Of a stretch of DNA of 64,000 nucleotides, positions 1 through 9,320 are shown piece by piece; position 1 is the stretch's first letter, and each line of letters opens with the position of its first letter. Origin of the DNA: Bacillus sp. ISL-41. GTDB taxonomy: Bacteria > Bacillota > Bacilli > Bacillales > Cytobacillaceae. The notes beneath the pieces are model-generated. The model was given only the letters and a program-made list of their open reading frames with translations. It had not been told where the DNA came from and did not search any database. The stretch is taken from assembly GCF_018613235.1 (NCBI RefSeq), contig NZ_JAGGQP010000014.1, positions 1-64,000 on the forward strand, given 5' to 3'. A program made the translations under genes and the position numbers.

Positions 1-712
1 GTTTGATGGTGCAGAAGCCAAAGTTGTCAAGAAAACACGGTTATTGTGACAGGTTTGAAGGTGCAGGGGCCAAAGCTGTCAAGAAAGCATAGTTATTGTG
101 ACAGGTTTGAAGGTGCAGAGGCCAAAGCTGTCAAGAAAGCATAGTTATTGTGACAGGTTTGAAGGTGCAGGGGCCAAAGCTGTCAAGAAAGCAAAGTTAT
201 TGTGACAGGTTTGAAGGTGCAGAGGCCAAAGTTGTCAAGAAAATCTCGTTATTGTGACAGGTTTGAAGGTGCAGGGGCCAAAGCTGTAAAGAAAAGCACG
301 TTATTGTGACAGGTTTGAAGGTGCAGAGGCCAAAGCTGTCAAGAAAATCACGTTATTGTGACAGGTTTGCCGGAACAGAGGCCAAAGCTGTCAAGATAAG
401 TTCGTTATTGTGACAGGTTTGATGGTGCAGAAGCCAAAGTTGTCAAGAAAACACGGTTATTGTGACAGGTTTGAAGGTGCAGGGGCTAAAGCTGTCAAGA
501 AAACACGGTTATTGTGACAGGTTTGAAGGTGCAGGGGCTAAAGCTGTCAAGAAAACACGGTTATTGTGACAGGTTTGAAGGTGCAGGGGCTAAAGCTGTC
601 AAGAAAAGCACGTTATTGTGACAGGTTTGAAGGTGCAGGGGCCAAAGCTGTCAAGAAAAGCACGTTATTGTGACAGGTTTGAAGGTGCAGAGGCCAAAGC
701 TGTCAAGAAAAC
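1..712. repeat. 52-bp tandem repeat array, about 13.7 copies
   Basis: Units begin at 1, 53, 105, 157 and so on to 677, with no change of register, so the period is exactly 52 bp. Each unit carries an imperfect dyad, TGACAGGTTTG against CAAAGCTGTCA, around a loop of about 13 bases, followed by a short variable stretch and TTATTG. Units 1 and 9 (1-52 and 417-468) are identical, which suggests segmental duplication within the array. A 52-bp period is not a multiple of three and no long reading frame crosses it, so it is noncoding. The array runs off the left edge of the window and its full size is unknown. The function is unknown. Confidence 0.95.
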
Positions 713-827
713 TGGATATGACAGTTTTGCGAGGGGGGATTTGTTCATAAGTGAAACAGAAAGATTCTGATTTGATAGGCGGAAACTGCATTACGGAAAT
801 TCAAAATGGGTAACTCCCAAGCAAAAA

Positions 828-869
828 GAAATGACCTACTCTCAGATTAGTAGGTCATTTCTTATTTTT
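828..869. terminator. Bidirectional intrinsic terminator
   Basis: A perfect 13-bp stem (828-840 with 849-861) and an 8-base loop are followed by a T-rich run on the plus strand. The mirror T-run on the minus strand follows the stem directly. It lies just past the 3' end of the minus-strand operon that ends at 893. Confidence 0.85.
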
Positions 870-892
870 AAGTGCAGTCTATTCTTACATTC

Positions 893-1288
893 TTACTTTC
901 CTGTTTTTTCAATGAAAAAAGTAACAACCACAAACAGAATAAAGGCAACCAACAACAAGGAGCCGCCGACAATAAACAGGACCATCACCAATGTATCATC
1001 AAGGTTGAATGGGTTAATATTGTACATCCACATTCCAATGGTGAGTCCGAGAGAACCGATCATGCCGGTAATAGAATGAATGGCTACTAGTTTTTTAGAT
1101 TTGATTTGATAGTTTTTGTAAAAGATTCCCCAGGCAAATACGGATAGCCAGCCGACTAACAGGATGTGGGCGTGGATCGGGCGCATGGCATAGTCGCCGG
1201 CACCCGCCATGTGTGAGCCCATGAATGTTCCGATGAGTCCAAAGATCGCTGCAAATCGTATAAGTCTAATACTCCAAGTTTGTTCCAT
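893..1288 (-). CDS. Small membrane protein resembling the heme-copper oxidase subunit I N-terminus
   Basis: This 131-residue protein has four predicted membrane spans. Conserved-looking histidines occur in GSHMAG (about residue 25) and in HAHILLVGW (about 39-47), a pattern like the first helices of cbb3/NorB-type oxidase subunit I. It is far too short to be an oxidase and lacks the remaining heme and copper ligands, so a heme-binding or assembly role is only a guess. The start lies 3 bp after the kinase stop codon, making it the last gene of the exporter/two-component operon. A terminator follows at 828-869. It has no recognised gene name. Confidence 0.6.
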   Translation of the reverse strand: MEQTWSIRLIRFAAIFGLIGTFMGSHMAGAGDYAMRPIHAHILLVGWLSVFAWGIFYKNYQIKSKKLVAIHSITGMIGSLGLTIGMWMYNINPFNLDDTLVMVLFIVGGSLLLVAFILFVVVTFFIEKTGK

Positions 1289-1291
1289 TTT

Positions 1292-2686
1292 TTATTCCTC
1301 CGTCTGTTTTTCTATAGGGAGCTTTATCGTAAAAGTCGTTCCTTTTTGAATCTCGCTCTCCACTTCAATTTTTCCGTTGTGTAATTCAATAATATGTTTG
1401 ACAATCGACAGGCCTAACCCTGTTCCATCTTTCTTTCGCGCCGCGTCGACACGGTAAAAGCGTTCGAAGATCTTTGAAGCTTGTTCCTCGTTCATGCCGA
1501 TTCCGGTGTCCTTGAAGGTGACCGTGGCAAAGTCGTCGTTTCGGGTAATCTGGATAAAAATACTGCCGCCGCTTTGATTGTATTTAATACCATTCGTGAG
1601 CAGGTTGTCCCAGACTGTCATTAATAGCTCCGGATCAGCCAGAATCGAGACAGGGGGGAGATGGTAGGAGATTTCAATCTCCTTTTCCTCCAGCCGCCAT
1701 TGATGCCTTCTGACCGTATCCTTGATTTGTGTGTCAATCCTTGTGACGCCAAGCTTCATTGGATACGATTTCTGATCCAGTGAGGTAAGAAGCAGCAGCT
1801 GCTTCGTCAAATTAGACAGCCGTTTCGATTCCTGGTCGATAATATCGACATATTCAAGGTGCTCCTCATCGAGCGCCTGAGTTTTTAAAAGCTCCGCATA
1901 ACCCTGGATATTCATCAATGGTGACTGAAAATCATGCGATACATTGTTGATGAAGGACTTCCGAGCTTCATCATTGTGCTGCAATTGAACCTGCATCCGA
2001 CTGAAGCTTTCGGCAAGCTGGCCGATTTCATCGCTTCGATGGATGTTCAAGGGGTAATTGAAGTTTTCTCTGGTGATTTCCCTGGTGGCTTCCGTCAGCT
2101 TGGTGATCGGCTGGATCAGGTGTTTCGCAAACCAGATAACCCCAGTGATACTGACGATTGAAACAGCGACGAAAAACCAGGCGAAAATGACGTGGACGTC
2201 GGAAAATAACAATTTGTTATTTGGTCTCAGGTATAAGCCATAGTTCTCATCTCCAATCGTAAAGGGAACACCAACGGTATTATCCAGCTGATTCGAAAAA
2301 TGGCTCATCATCATCCAAGGAGAGGTTGAATTGTCCATTCCATGATAGATTTTTTTATCCTCAACAACTTTCAAAGCCTCATTTGGAAGGTTCTTTTTCG
2401 AAAAAGGTTCGCCAAAGAAGAATTCCTCCCCCGACTCACTTACCACATAAAGTTGATAACCCAGTTTGCTGATTGAGTCCAGATAGCCCGTGAAACTTAT
2501 ATGGGTTGTCGAGTGCATTTGCTCAAGACTCGATGCAACCTCTTCAGCAACCTTTACATTCTGTAAGTCAATCCGTTCTCTTGTCGAGGTCATGTAGACC
2601 CAATTGGCCAAAATGAAGGCAATCACGATACTGATTCCTAGGATGAGAAGGGTTGCGATGATGAATTTCCGGTACAATGTTTTCAT
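1292..2686 (-). CDS. Two-component sensor histidine kinase
   Basis: This 464-residue membrane kinase has a transmembrane span at about 8-30, an extracytoplasmic sensor region at about 31-165 and a second span at about 166-188. HAMP, HisKA and HATPase_c domains follow. The phosphoacceptor is in SHDFQSP (about residue 250). The N and G boxes are visible as NLLTNGIKYN, DTGIGM and GTGLGLSI. The start codon overlaps the response-regulator stop by 4 bp (ATGA), so the two are translationally coupled. The neighbouring MMPL gene suggests that it senses an envelope stress or a toxic lipid or drug and controls that exporter. This link is inferred from context; the ligand is unknown. Confidence 0.9.
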   Translation of the reverse strand: MKTLYRKFIIATLLILGISIVIAFILANWVYMTSTRERIDLQNVKVAEEVASSLEQMHSTTHISFTGYLDSISKLGYQLYVVSESGEEFFFGEPFSKKNLPNEALKVVEDKKIYHGMDNSTSPWMMMSHFSNQLDNTVGVPFTIGDENYGLYLRPNNKLLFSDVHVIFAWFFVAVSIVSITGVIWFAKHLIQPITKLTEATREITRENFNYPLNIHRSDEIGQLAESFSRMQVQLQHNDEARKSFINNVSHDFQSPLMNIQGYAELLKTQALDEEHLEYVDIIDQESKRLSNLTKQLLLLTSLDQKSYPMKLGVTRIDTQIKDTVRRHQWRLEEKEIEISYHLPPVSILADPELLMTVWDNLLTNGIKYNQSGGSIFIQITRNDDFATVTFKDTGIGMNEEQASKIFERFYRVDAARKKDGTGLGLSIVKHIIELHNGKIEVESEIQKGTTFTIKLPIEKQTEE

Positions 2687-3354
2687 TTCAATTCCTCTAA
2701 TCTGTAACCAATTCCGCGGATCGTCTGGATTTCAACTGAAGCTTGATGCTTTTTAAGCCGGTCGCGAATACGGTTGATATGAGTATTAAGCGTTTGTTCA
2801 CTGCCCTCATAGTCCGCACCCCAGGCCTGTTCAATCAATGACGCGCGGGGAGTGGTTTTATTCATCCGTGAGGCGAGAATGCTCAGCAGCTCGAACTCCT
2901 TTAACGGAAAAAGAATCGTTTCTTGATTGATTTCCACTTCAAAGCTGTTGCGGTCAATTTTCATATTCCCGGCGAGAATGATCGAATCAATGGCACGCTT
3001 CATCCTCCGCAGGACAACGGCCACTCTGAATAAAAGCTCCTTCACTTCAAATGGTTTTACAATATAATCTTCGCTGCCTGACAGGAATCCTTCTTCTTTA
3101 TCACTTAACTGGCCCTTTGCGGTAAGGAGGATGACGGGAATCTCCCAGTCATCGGTCAAAATCTTTGTCAGTTCGAACCCGTTCATCCCAGGCATCATCA
3201 CATCAACAATCGCCAGGTCTACATTCTGGTTTTCAAGCAACGTTAACGCCTCCTCGGCATCGTTTGCCCTGAAAACCTGATATCCTTCCTGGGTTAAATG
3301 GATGGTTACGAGTCTTTGAATATTAATATCATCATCAACAACCAAAATTCTCAT
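2683..3354 (-). CDS. OmpR/PhoB-family response regulator
   Basis: The 223 residues comprise an N-terminal receiver domain and a C-terminal winged-helix DNA-binding domain. The receiver shows the acidic pocket VVDDD near the N-terminus, the phosphoacceptor Asp in VDVMMPG (about residue 51) and the conserved Lys in IVKPF (about 101). The C-terminal domain ends with the typical TIRGIGYRLE wing. It sits 48 bp downstream of the MMPL gene and overlaps the kinase gene by 4 bp. It is the cognate regulator of that kinase and most likely controls the operon itself. Confidence 0.92.
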   Translation of the reverse strand: MRILVVDDDINIQRLVTIHLTQEGYQVFRANDAEEALTLLENQNVDLAIVDVMMPGMNGFELTKILTDDWEIPVILLTAKGQLSDKEEGFLSGSEDYIVKPFEVKELLFRVAVVLRRMKRAIDSIILAGNMKIDRNSFEVEINQETILFPLKEFELLSILASRMNKTTPRASLIEQAWGADYEGSEQTLNTHINRIRDRLKKHQASVEIQTIRGIGYRLEELK

Positions 3355-3402
3355 ACTTCAGCCTCCTATAAGGGGAATGAGAGAGGAGGCCCTCTCTATT
3401 CC

Positions 3403-5523
3403 TTATTGAATCTCCGGACTGGTTTGCTTATCTTTTTCAAAGAAAAGAATCAATGCAGGCAGCAGCATGCCGCGGACAAGGAAGGTGTCGATCAGGATCC
3501 CAATCGCTACCATGAATCCGAAGATGAACAGGTCAGCAATAGGCATCGTTGTCAGGGCTGCAAACGTTGCCGCCAAAATGATCCCTGCGGATGAAATAAC
3601 GCCGCCTGTATTTCGAATAGCAATTTCAAGTGCTTCCTTCACATTATGTTTCTCGCGTTCCTCGATAAAGCGGGACGCTAAAATTATATTATAATCGATT
3701 CCGAGTGCGACGAGGAAAATGAATGCATAAACCGGCACTCGGGTGCTGATGGCATCATACCCAAATAGCACATCGATCAGGAATACGCCGAGACCTAATG
3801 CAGATACGTAGGAAAGCAGGATCGTTCCCATCATATAGATCGGCATTTTCAAGCGGCGAGTCAAGACCACGAGCAATCCAAGAATCAGAGCCGTTTCAAG
3901 CAAAACGATTTTAATGATGTCACCATTATTATACTCGCGTTCATCGACCAGCTTTGGAGTGACACCGCTATAAAACGCCTCAGCCTCAAAACCTAACTCG
4001 TCAAGAATTTCTGGTGTTTTCTTCTGCAAATCTTCCATATAGTCCATTGCCTCTACTGAGTATGGATTCATCGCGAGAGCAATACTGAACTTGGCAGCTT
4101 CATTGTTTTCCGTGATCACCGATAGGCGGACAGAAGCAATCTCCTCATCATCCTTCAGCTTCTCGGTGATCTCGAGAGCATCTGCTTCTGTTAATGAATT
4201 ATCAGCTGCTATCAATAGAGTAGCAGGAGCTAGCTCACCTTTATCATATCTCTGTTCCACTATTTCATAGCCAACACGGGAAGGCAAATCCTCTGGGAAG
4301 CTTTTCACCATGTCGAATTCATATTCCAAATTGAAAACGTTCAGGGCAGTGACTATCAGGATTATTCCGACCAGACCTCCTGAAAGTCCTGGTTTGTTGA
4401 CAACGAATCTGGCAATCGGTCCCCAGACTCCATGCTTGACCTCTGTTTCAACACCATACTTAGGCACCTTCGGCCAAAATGCCTTGCGTCCGAATAAGGT
4501 GAATAATGCAGGCACCAGTGTCACGGAAGCGAGCATGATGAAGAACATCGCCGTTCCGAAAATTGGAGCAAAGTTCTGATAATCGCGGAAATCAGCAAAC
4601 AGCAGGATAAGCATCGCAGCCAGCACCGTTCCGCCGGCAAAAAAGACCGGTTCACCTGTCGCACGCATGGCATGTTTCATCGCATCAAATTTATTTTCAT
4701 AATGGTTCAGTTCTTCGCGGAAACGCGAGAATACAAATAAAGAATAATCAATAACGGCCGCGAAAAGCAGGATACTCATGATCGAGGTTGTCTGGTTATT
4801 GATTTCAAGTCCGCCTGCTCCCAAAAGAGCAACAATCTGGTTCACGACCTGATAGACAATGGCAGTAGCCAATAATGGAATGATCGCCAACAGTGGCGAA
4901 CGATAAATCACAATCAGCAGGACAAGGATGATGCCCACAGTTGCTAATAACAGCACGAAATCTGCCCGCTCAAAAAGCTTGATGGTATCACCAGAAATCC
5001 CGGCCGGACCAGTGATATAGAAAGCTGTACTTTCAAGCTTATCAGCAATTCCGGTCCCAATTTCCGTTGCCCGGTCATTGATTTCAGCATACTCGTCATT
5101 GCCGAGCCCTTGTTCAAGTTCCATTGGGACAATCATCGTGGATTGATCCTCGGATATAAAACCACTAAGCGCCTGCGGCGGAAGGGAACGAGTATCAACG
5201 ATGTTCTTGATTCCTTGGATATCATCTGAAATAATTCCATCCAGGATTTGATTTACTTCATCAAGATTAATATCCCCGTTCTCATTATGGAAAACGAGAA
5301 TGCCAGGAGTACCCTGTTCATTTGGGAAAAATTCCTCCGTTTTTTGCTGCGCGATGATAGACTTTGCCTCATCCGGCAGAGATTGAAAATTGTTCACTTT
5401 GTAATCACCAAGCTGCGGGCCTGCACTTAAGCCTAGCATTAGCACCAGCCAGGCAATGATGGTAATCCACATTCCGCGTTTCGTTGAAACCCAGTCTGTG
5501 ATGGAATAAAGCATTTTCTTCAT
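3403..5523 (-). CDS. MMPL-family RND transporter
   Basis: A 706-residue membrane transporter with two repeated MMPL halves and about 12 membrane spans. Each half has a large extracytoplasmic loop, at about 50-180 and 390-520. Characteristic motifs are DYSLFVFSRFREE in the first half and GIDYNIILASRF in the second. Bacterial MMPL proteins export lipids, siderophores or drugs using the proton gradient; the substrate here is not evident. The ATG at 5521-5523 is preceded by a GGAGG ribosome binding site. It is the first gene of a minus-strand operon with the OmpR-type regulator, kinase and 131-residue membrane protein. B. subtilis YdfJ is also an MMPL protein next to a two-component system, but of a different regulator class. 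Confidence 0.9.
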   Translation of the reverse strand: MKKMLYSITDWVSTKRGMWITIIAWLVLMLGLSAGPQLGDYKVNNFQSLPDEAKSIIAQQKTEEFFPNEQGTPGILVFHNENGDINLDEVNQILDGIISDDIQGIKNIVDTRSLPPQALSGFISEDQSTMIVPMELEQGLGNDEYAEINDRATEIGTGIADKLESTAFYITGPAGISGDTIKLFERADFVLLLATVGIILVLLIVIYRSPLLAIIPLLATAIVYQVVNQIVALLGAGGLEINNQTTSIMSILLFAAVIDYSLFVFSRFREELNHYENKFDAMKHAMRATGEPVFFAGGTVLAAMLILLFADFRDYQNFAPIFGTAMFFIMLASVTLVPALFTLFGRKAFWPKVPKYGVETEVKHGVWGPIARFVVNKPGLSGGLVGIILIVTALNVFNLEYEFDMVKSFPEDLPSRVGYEIVEQRYDKGELAPATLLIAADNSLTEADALEITEKLKDDEEIASVRLSVITENNEAAKFSIALAMNPYSVEAMDYMEDLQKKTPEILDELGFEAEAFYSGVTPKLVDEREYNNGDIIKIVLLETALILGLLVVLTRRLKMPIYMMGTILLSYVSALGLGVFLIDVLFGYDAISTRVPVYAFIFLVALGIDYNIILASRFIEEREKHNVKEALEIAIRNTGGVISSAGIILAATFAALTTMPIADLFIFGFMVAIGILIDTFLVRGMLLPALILFFEKDKQTSPEIQ

Positions 5524-5841
5524 GAATTTGGCCTCCTATGTTCTTTTCTAAATCCATCTTCAGCACTCTTTCCAGACCAATCAGATACAGTATTCGGAAT
5601 GAGCCCTGAACAATGAACATCATAAACGATGAAAATAAACACAACCTCAACTTTCAGTTACAAATCTCGTGGTAGGAAAATAAAGGAATCTATCAGACTG
5701 GAGTAGAATGAATAATGAGGCATGTAAACAGGAGCAAAGACCGGTCCGGTATTGCAGAAAACGGTTCGATTTGTTTGGAGGTTTTAGTCGAAGAGTTAGT
5801 TTTTGGTAAAGAAACTACCGTCTAAATATGGGGGGATTACG
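5524..5841. other. Intergenic region between divergent transcription units
   Basis: Contains the promoter region of the minus-strand MMPL operon and the leader of the plus-strand lipoprotein gene. No convincing gene is visible. Apart from the two ribosome binding sites at its ends I see no clear site. Confidence 0.4.
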
Positions 5842-6228
5842 TTGAGTCATAAGTTTTATCATGTTTTGCTCGCATTAGCATTATTTTCGATTACTGGATG
5901 TTCTAATGGAGGAGAAACGACGAGAGTATCTATTGATAGAGTTGATGCTGAAGAAGTCTTAAAATTGGACCCAAATGCTGATATTTTTCAGTATGATGGT
6001 GTAATCTACAAAACTAATATTGATTGGGTTGAAGAATTGTCTTTAACAAAAGACGTCCAGATTGGTGAAATAAAAACAATAAATGATGCTAATGCAGATT
6101 TCAAAGATGAGATGGCGAATAAACTTCCTGTTGGTGCAAAGGTTTTCTCAGCCAAGGAAAGAGGAGATATTTTAATCGTAGAATTTGAAGGAGAAATTCT
6201 GAAATACCTTGCAATTGTTGAAGGGTAA
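5842..6228 (+). CDS. Small lipoprotein of unknown function
   Basis: The start is placed at TTG 5842, because GGGGGGAT lies 4-11 bases upstream and a signal peptide then follows at once. An upstream in-frame start at 5803 would add 13 hydrophilic residues before the signal. The 128-residue product has a short positive N-terminus, a hydrophobic core and the lipobox ITGC, so it should be a membrane-anchored lipoprotein. The mature part is acidic and soluble. I do not recognise the family. The next genes on the strand are also small membrane or lipoproteins. Confidence 0.65.
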   Translation: MSHKFYHVLLALALFSITGCSNGGETTRVSIDRVDAEEVLKLDPNADIFQYDGVIYKTNIDWVEELSLTKDVQIGEIKTINDANADFKDEMANKLPVGAKVFSAKERGDILIVEFEGEILKYLAIVEG

Positions 6229-6309
6229 TCAATTGAATATGTATATTGTTGAATAAGTTTTGATGATTTCTATGGCAAAGTATCCAAGTGATGATAAGGA
6301 GTGGGAAAA

Positions 6310-6588
6310 ATGAATACGATTAGTCGCTGGGTCATCGCAGTTATTCTATTTTTATTTGCAGTATTATTATTTAACAAAGGGTTAGATCTAAGGTCTCTTG
6401 GAACAAATGTGGATGGCGAGGGTATTGGAGTGTATTTTTATGCCATGGAGATAAATGACAGAGTACCAGAGGAAGAAATTCCATCTTATGCAAATGGATT
6501 TTTTATATCGAGTTTTGTTGTCTTTATTATTTCCATTTTACTTGTTTGGCTGAATTTAAAATTTAGGAATAAAGCAAACGTGGGATGA
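6310..6588 (+). CDS. Small two-span membrane protein, unknown
   Basis: ATG 6310 is chosen because AGGAG lies 8 bases upstream; GTG 6301 overlaps that site. The 92-residue protein has hydrophobic spans at about 6-24 and 62-84, separated by a polar loop. No domain is recognised. It lies between two lipoprotein genes and may belong to an envelope-associated cluster. Confidence 0.6.
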   Translation: MNTISRWVIAVILFLFAVLLFNKGLDLRSLGTNVDGEGIGVYFYAMEINDRVPEEEIPSYANGFFISSFVVFIISILLVWLNLKFRNKANVG

Positions 6589-6697
6589 TTTCTTATCCAC
6601 ACTAGGGAGTAAAGTTAAATCAATTCGTTAACGTTTTTGTATCTGAATGAAACGTTTACTTAAATAAAACGTAGTTAATTTAAAAGGGGGGATAATC

Positions 6698-7141
6698 ATG
6701 AAAAGAGTATTGTCTATATTATTTTTACTAGTTCCTTTGATCATATTAGGATGCAGTCAAAAAGAGCAAAGTTTTGACCATACGGCACTTAAAGAAGAAT
6801 TAAAAGAGGAAGGGATCGCTCCAAAGCTTCCGACGAAATTTCCAATGACCATAGTAGATTACGAACGAGTTACTCCTCCTCACGAAACAATTATAAACGA
6901 GGTGATCTTCAAAGGGGAAGATGGAGGAATGCAGTTCTCATTGACTATTCAACCACCCCCAGTTGAATACAATTTTGAGGGAGAGGATGTTACCGTTAAC
7001 GGAAACAAGGGTTTCTTTATAGAGGGACCTGGGTCCTCGATTCATTGGAGAGAAGGCGATTATCATTACATCTTGACATCCTATTCAGAAGAAAACGGAA
7101 GCAAGGAAAGAATGGTTGAAACAGCCGAGGCCTTTCAGTAA
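6698..7141 (+). CDS. Lipoprotein, possibly DUF4367-like
   Basis: A 147-residue protein with a clear lipoprotein signal (hydrophobic residues 4-17, lipobox IILGC) and a strong GGGGGG ribosome binding site. The mature domain contains several beta-rich stretches ending with a HWREGDYHYILTSY segment. This resembles the DUF4367-type domains seen in Bacillus lipoproteins and anti-sigma factors, but the family call is tentative. It is probably monocistronic or pairs with the 62-residue protein that starts 28 bp downstream. Confidence 0.6.
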   Translation: MKRVLSILFLLVPLIILGCSQKEQSFDHTALKEELKEEGIAPKLPTKFPMTIVDYERVTPPHETIINEVIFKGEDGGMQFSLTIQPPPVEYNFEGEDVTVNGNKGFFIEGPGSSIHWREGDYHYILTSYSEENGSKERMVETAEAFQ

Positions 7142-7168
7142 GAGAAAAACCATTTTAGGAGACTTAGT

Positions 7169-7357
7169 ATGGAATTACTATATGGCATAATTTTTTTATT
7201 TATTTTTTATCTAATTATTAAAACAGCCGTTGCAAAAGGTATAGATGACTCACGGGTAATAAAGGAATTGAAAAAAGAGATTAAAGAGTTACAAAAGCAT
7301 AGGTCGGAAGAACAAAACAGGGAAGAATCTAAGCACATCATAAATAGAAAAGCGTAA
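7169..7357 (+). CDS. Small membrane-anchored coiled-coil protein
   Basis: A 62-residue product with one N-terminal span (residues 3-20), then a charged Lys/Glu-rich helix that looks coiled-coil (KELKKEIKELQKH). The ATG at 7169 follows AGGAGA by about 8 bases. It starts 28 bp after the preceding lipoprotein. No family is recognised. Confidence 0.55.
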   Translation: MELLYGIIFLFIFYLIIKTAVAKGIDDSRVIKELKKEIKELQKHRSEEQNREESKHIINRKA

Positions 7358-7510
7358 ATCGATTAGGAAAATGGTTTAATTTCCGGCTGCCGTTGCAAGC
7401 AGCATTTATAGCTTGTCTGGCTGACCATATAAATGTTATTTAAGTAAGATTAGAAAGGGTCTACCCAACCTTTGTTGAATTATATTAGAGCATTTCAAGG
7501 GGAGTTATGT

Positions 7511-8137
7511 ATGGGTTTCTTCAAAACAACTAGAGAATTTATTGATAGTCAATATAAAACACCGAGAGGAATTATAGGTACATATATTGGTGAAAAAATG
7601 GTAAGACAGCACAAGACTGAAACAAATTGGACATTAGACCTAATGAATATTCAACAAGGGGACAGGATTTTAGAGTTAGGGTGTGGAGCAGGATATGCCA
7701 TTAAATCAATTTTTGAAAAGGATTTAGCTGAAGAAATAGTCGGTTTAGACATCTCTCCAACAATTATTCGATCAGCAAGAATTAGAAACAAAAAGGCAAT
7801 ATACGAAAAAAGAGTAAAACTGGTACAAGCGAATTTCAATAAGCTGCCCTTTCATAATGAAAATTTCAATACGATCTTCAGTATCCAAACTATTTATTTC
7901 TGGACTGATATACCTTCGACTTTATCAGAAATATTTAGGGTTCTAAGGCCAAAAGGAATTTTAATCCTTACTTTTTCTGACGGGAAAGAAGACGAAACCT
8001 GGGAAGGCATAAAAGGTATTACAGAAAATCAAGTCATTCCGTCTATGAAGAAAGCAGGGTTTAAGGAAGTATCTTTTGTCAGAGGTCCAGATTCAAGAGG
8101 ATACCATACCGTTGCAGTTAAGGGAACTAAGAATTAA
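7511..8137 (+). CDS. Class I SAM-dependent methyltransferase
   Basis: A 208-residue Rossmann-fold methyltransferase. Motif I is ILELGCGAGYA (about residues 53-63) with the acidic motif II residue in GLDIS. Methyltransf_11-type features follow, including the post-motif region with IYFWTDIP. The start is ATG 7511, because GGGGAG lies 6 bases upstream; an earlier in-frame start at 7472 has no such site. Substrate unknown: members of this group methylate small molecules or quinones. It stands alone, followed 60 bp later by a metallo-hydrolase gene. Confidence 0.82.
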   Translation: MGFFKTTREFIDSQYKTPRGIIGTYIGEKMVRQHKTETNWTLDLMNIQQGDRILELGCGAGYAIKSIFEKDLAEEIVGLDISPTIIRSARIRNKKAIYEKRVKLVQANFNKLPFHNENFNTIFSIQTIYFWTDIPSTLSEIFRVLRPKGILILTFSDGKEDETWEGIKGITENQVIPSMKKAGFKEVSFVRGPDSRGYHTVAVKGTKN

Positions 8138-8198
8138 ATTGACCTTTCATACTTTTTTTTATGTCTCCGAAAAAAAATGATTAAAGGAGATAAAATAA

Positions 8199-9137
8199 AT
8201 GACCTCAACTAAAATACAATCACCATATTTCTCTGTAGAGAAACTCGCAGATGGTGTATATGCTGCCATTGCAAATAAAGGCGAAGGAGCGATGGCTAAT
8301 TCTGGATTTATTGATATTGGCAAAGAAATTGTCATTTTTGATACCTTTACAACTCCAGCCGCTGCGAGAGAATTACGACGATTAGCGGAAAAAATTACAC
8401 AAAAAAGAATTAAATATGTTTTTAACAGTCATTACCACGGAGATCACACTTTTGGAAATCAAATTTTTGAAGATGTAACGATTATCTCAACTGCTAAAAC
8501 AAGGGAGTTACATAGGGATAAAAATGTAATCATTGATCCGAATAAAGAAATGGAGGAAATGAGAAATTACCTGGATCAATTGGAGGAAAGATTAGAGGCT
8601 GAGCGTATCCCAATTTTACGAGTAAGCCTTGACAATCAAATAAAGGAAATGAAAAAGGTCCATGAATCAATTCCTGAGCTTCGAATTGTACTCCCTAATC
8701 TGACTTTTGAAAATAGACTTGTTCTTCATGGTGAAACTCGAAGCGTTGAGTTTTATTGTTTTGGCGGAGGGCATACTCCGAGTGACGCTTTTTTATATTT
8801 ACCTAAAGAGAAAATTGCATTTATGGGTGACATCGTATTAGAGAACCTTCATCCTCCCATTTACAATTCTCAAGAATTTATTGATAACTTAATAAAAATC
8901 TCTAAGTTGGATATTCAAAGAATCGTTCCAGGTCACGGTAACTTAGTAACAAACAGTCAAATAGATCTAATGTTAAATTATTTACATCACCTTACTGATA
9001 GGGTAAGTCGTGCTATGGAAAAAAGACAACCTTTGGAACAAATTTTAGCCCTAGAAACACCTGAAGAATATTCCAGTTGGACAGGTCTCGATGGATATAA
9101 GAGAAATTTAAATACTGTTTACAATGAACTCAAGTAA
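8199..9137 (+). CDS. Metallo-beta-lactamase-fold hydrolase
   Basis: A 312-residue MBL-fold protein. The zinc-binding HxHxDH motif is HYHGDH at about residue 82-87; further ligands are plausible in GGGHTPSD, MGDIV and PGHG (about 245). A charged helical insert at about 115-165 separates the two halves. AAAGGAGAT lies 9 bases upstream of the ATG. The family covers hydrolases with many substrates, so specificity cannot be read. It is a single gene, followed by a degenerate copy of the dispersed terminator repeat at 9177. Confidence 0.85.
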   Translation: MTSTKIQSPYFSVEKLADGVYAAIANKGEGAMANSGFIDIGKEIVIFDTFTTPAAARELRRLAEKITQKRIKYVFNSHYHGDHTFGNQIFEDVTIISTAKTRELHRDKNVIIDPNKEMEEMRNYLDQLEERLEAERIPILRVSLDNQIKEMKKVHESIPELRIVLPNLTFENRLVLHGETRSVEFYCFGGGHTPSDAFLYLPKEKIAFMGDIVLENLHPPIYNSQEFIDNLIKISKLDIQRIVPGHGNLVTNSQIDLMLNYLHHLTDRVSRAMEKRQPLEQILALETPEEYSSWTGLDGYKRNLNTVYNELK

Positions 9138-9176
9138 AATTGATGTCAAAGATTGTATAGTAGGCACTTAAACGAT

Positions 9177-9240
9177 CAGGTGCGTTTACTCAGGGCTGGA
9201 TTAATGTCCTTTTTTGCTGAGCGCTTAATAAAAAATGGAG
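9177..9240 (+). repeat. Dispersed terminator-tail repeat, copy a (degenerate)
   Basis: Runs from CAGGTGCGTTTACTC through GGATTAATG, a T6 run and a GCTGAGCGCTTAATA tail. It matches the family of elements at 10157, 18081, 20729, 21358 and 25284, but its stem is imperfect. It follows the MBL-fold gene on the same strand. Confidence 0.55.
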
Positions 9241-9320
9241 AGTCAGCTCATCAAAGAGAGATATTAATGTCACTGTGGAAGTAATATAGCACTAATTATC
9301 TTTTTCAAGGAGTTGTGGGA

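Noticed and set aside
1-712. CRISPR array
   Set aside because: The period is a constant 52 bp and almost the whole unit is repeated; there are no unique spacers of 30-40 bp and no cas genes.
831-1079. Plus-strand open frames over the oxidase-like gene
   Set aside because: They are antisense to the minus-strand gene, start within the terminator and lack ribosome binding sites.
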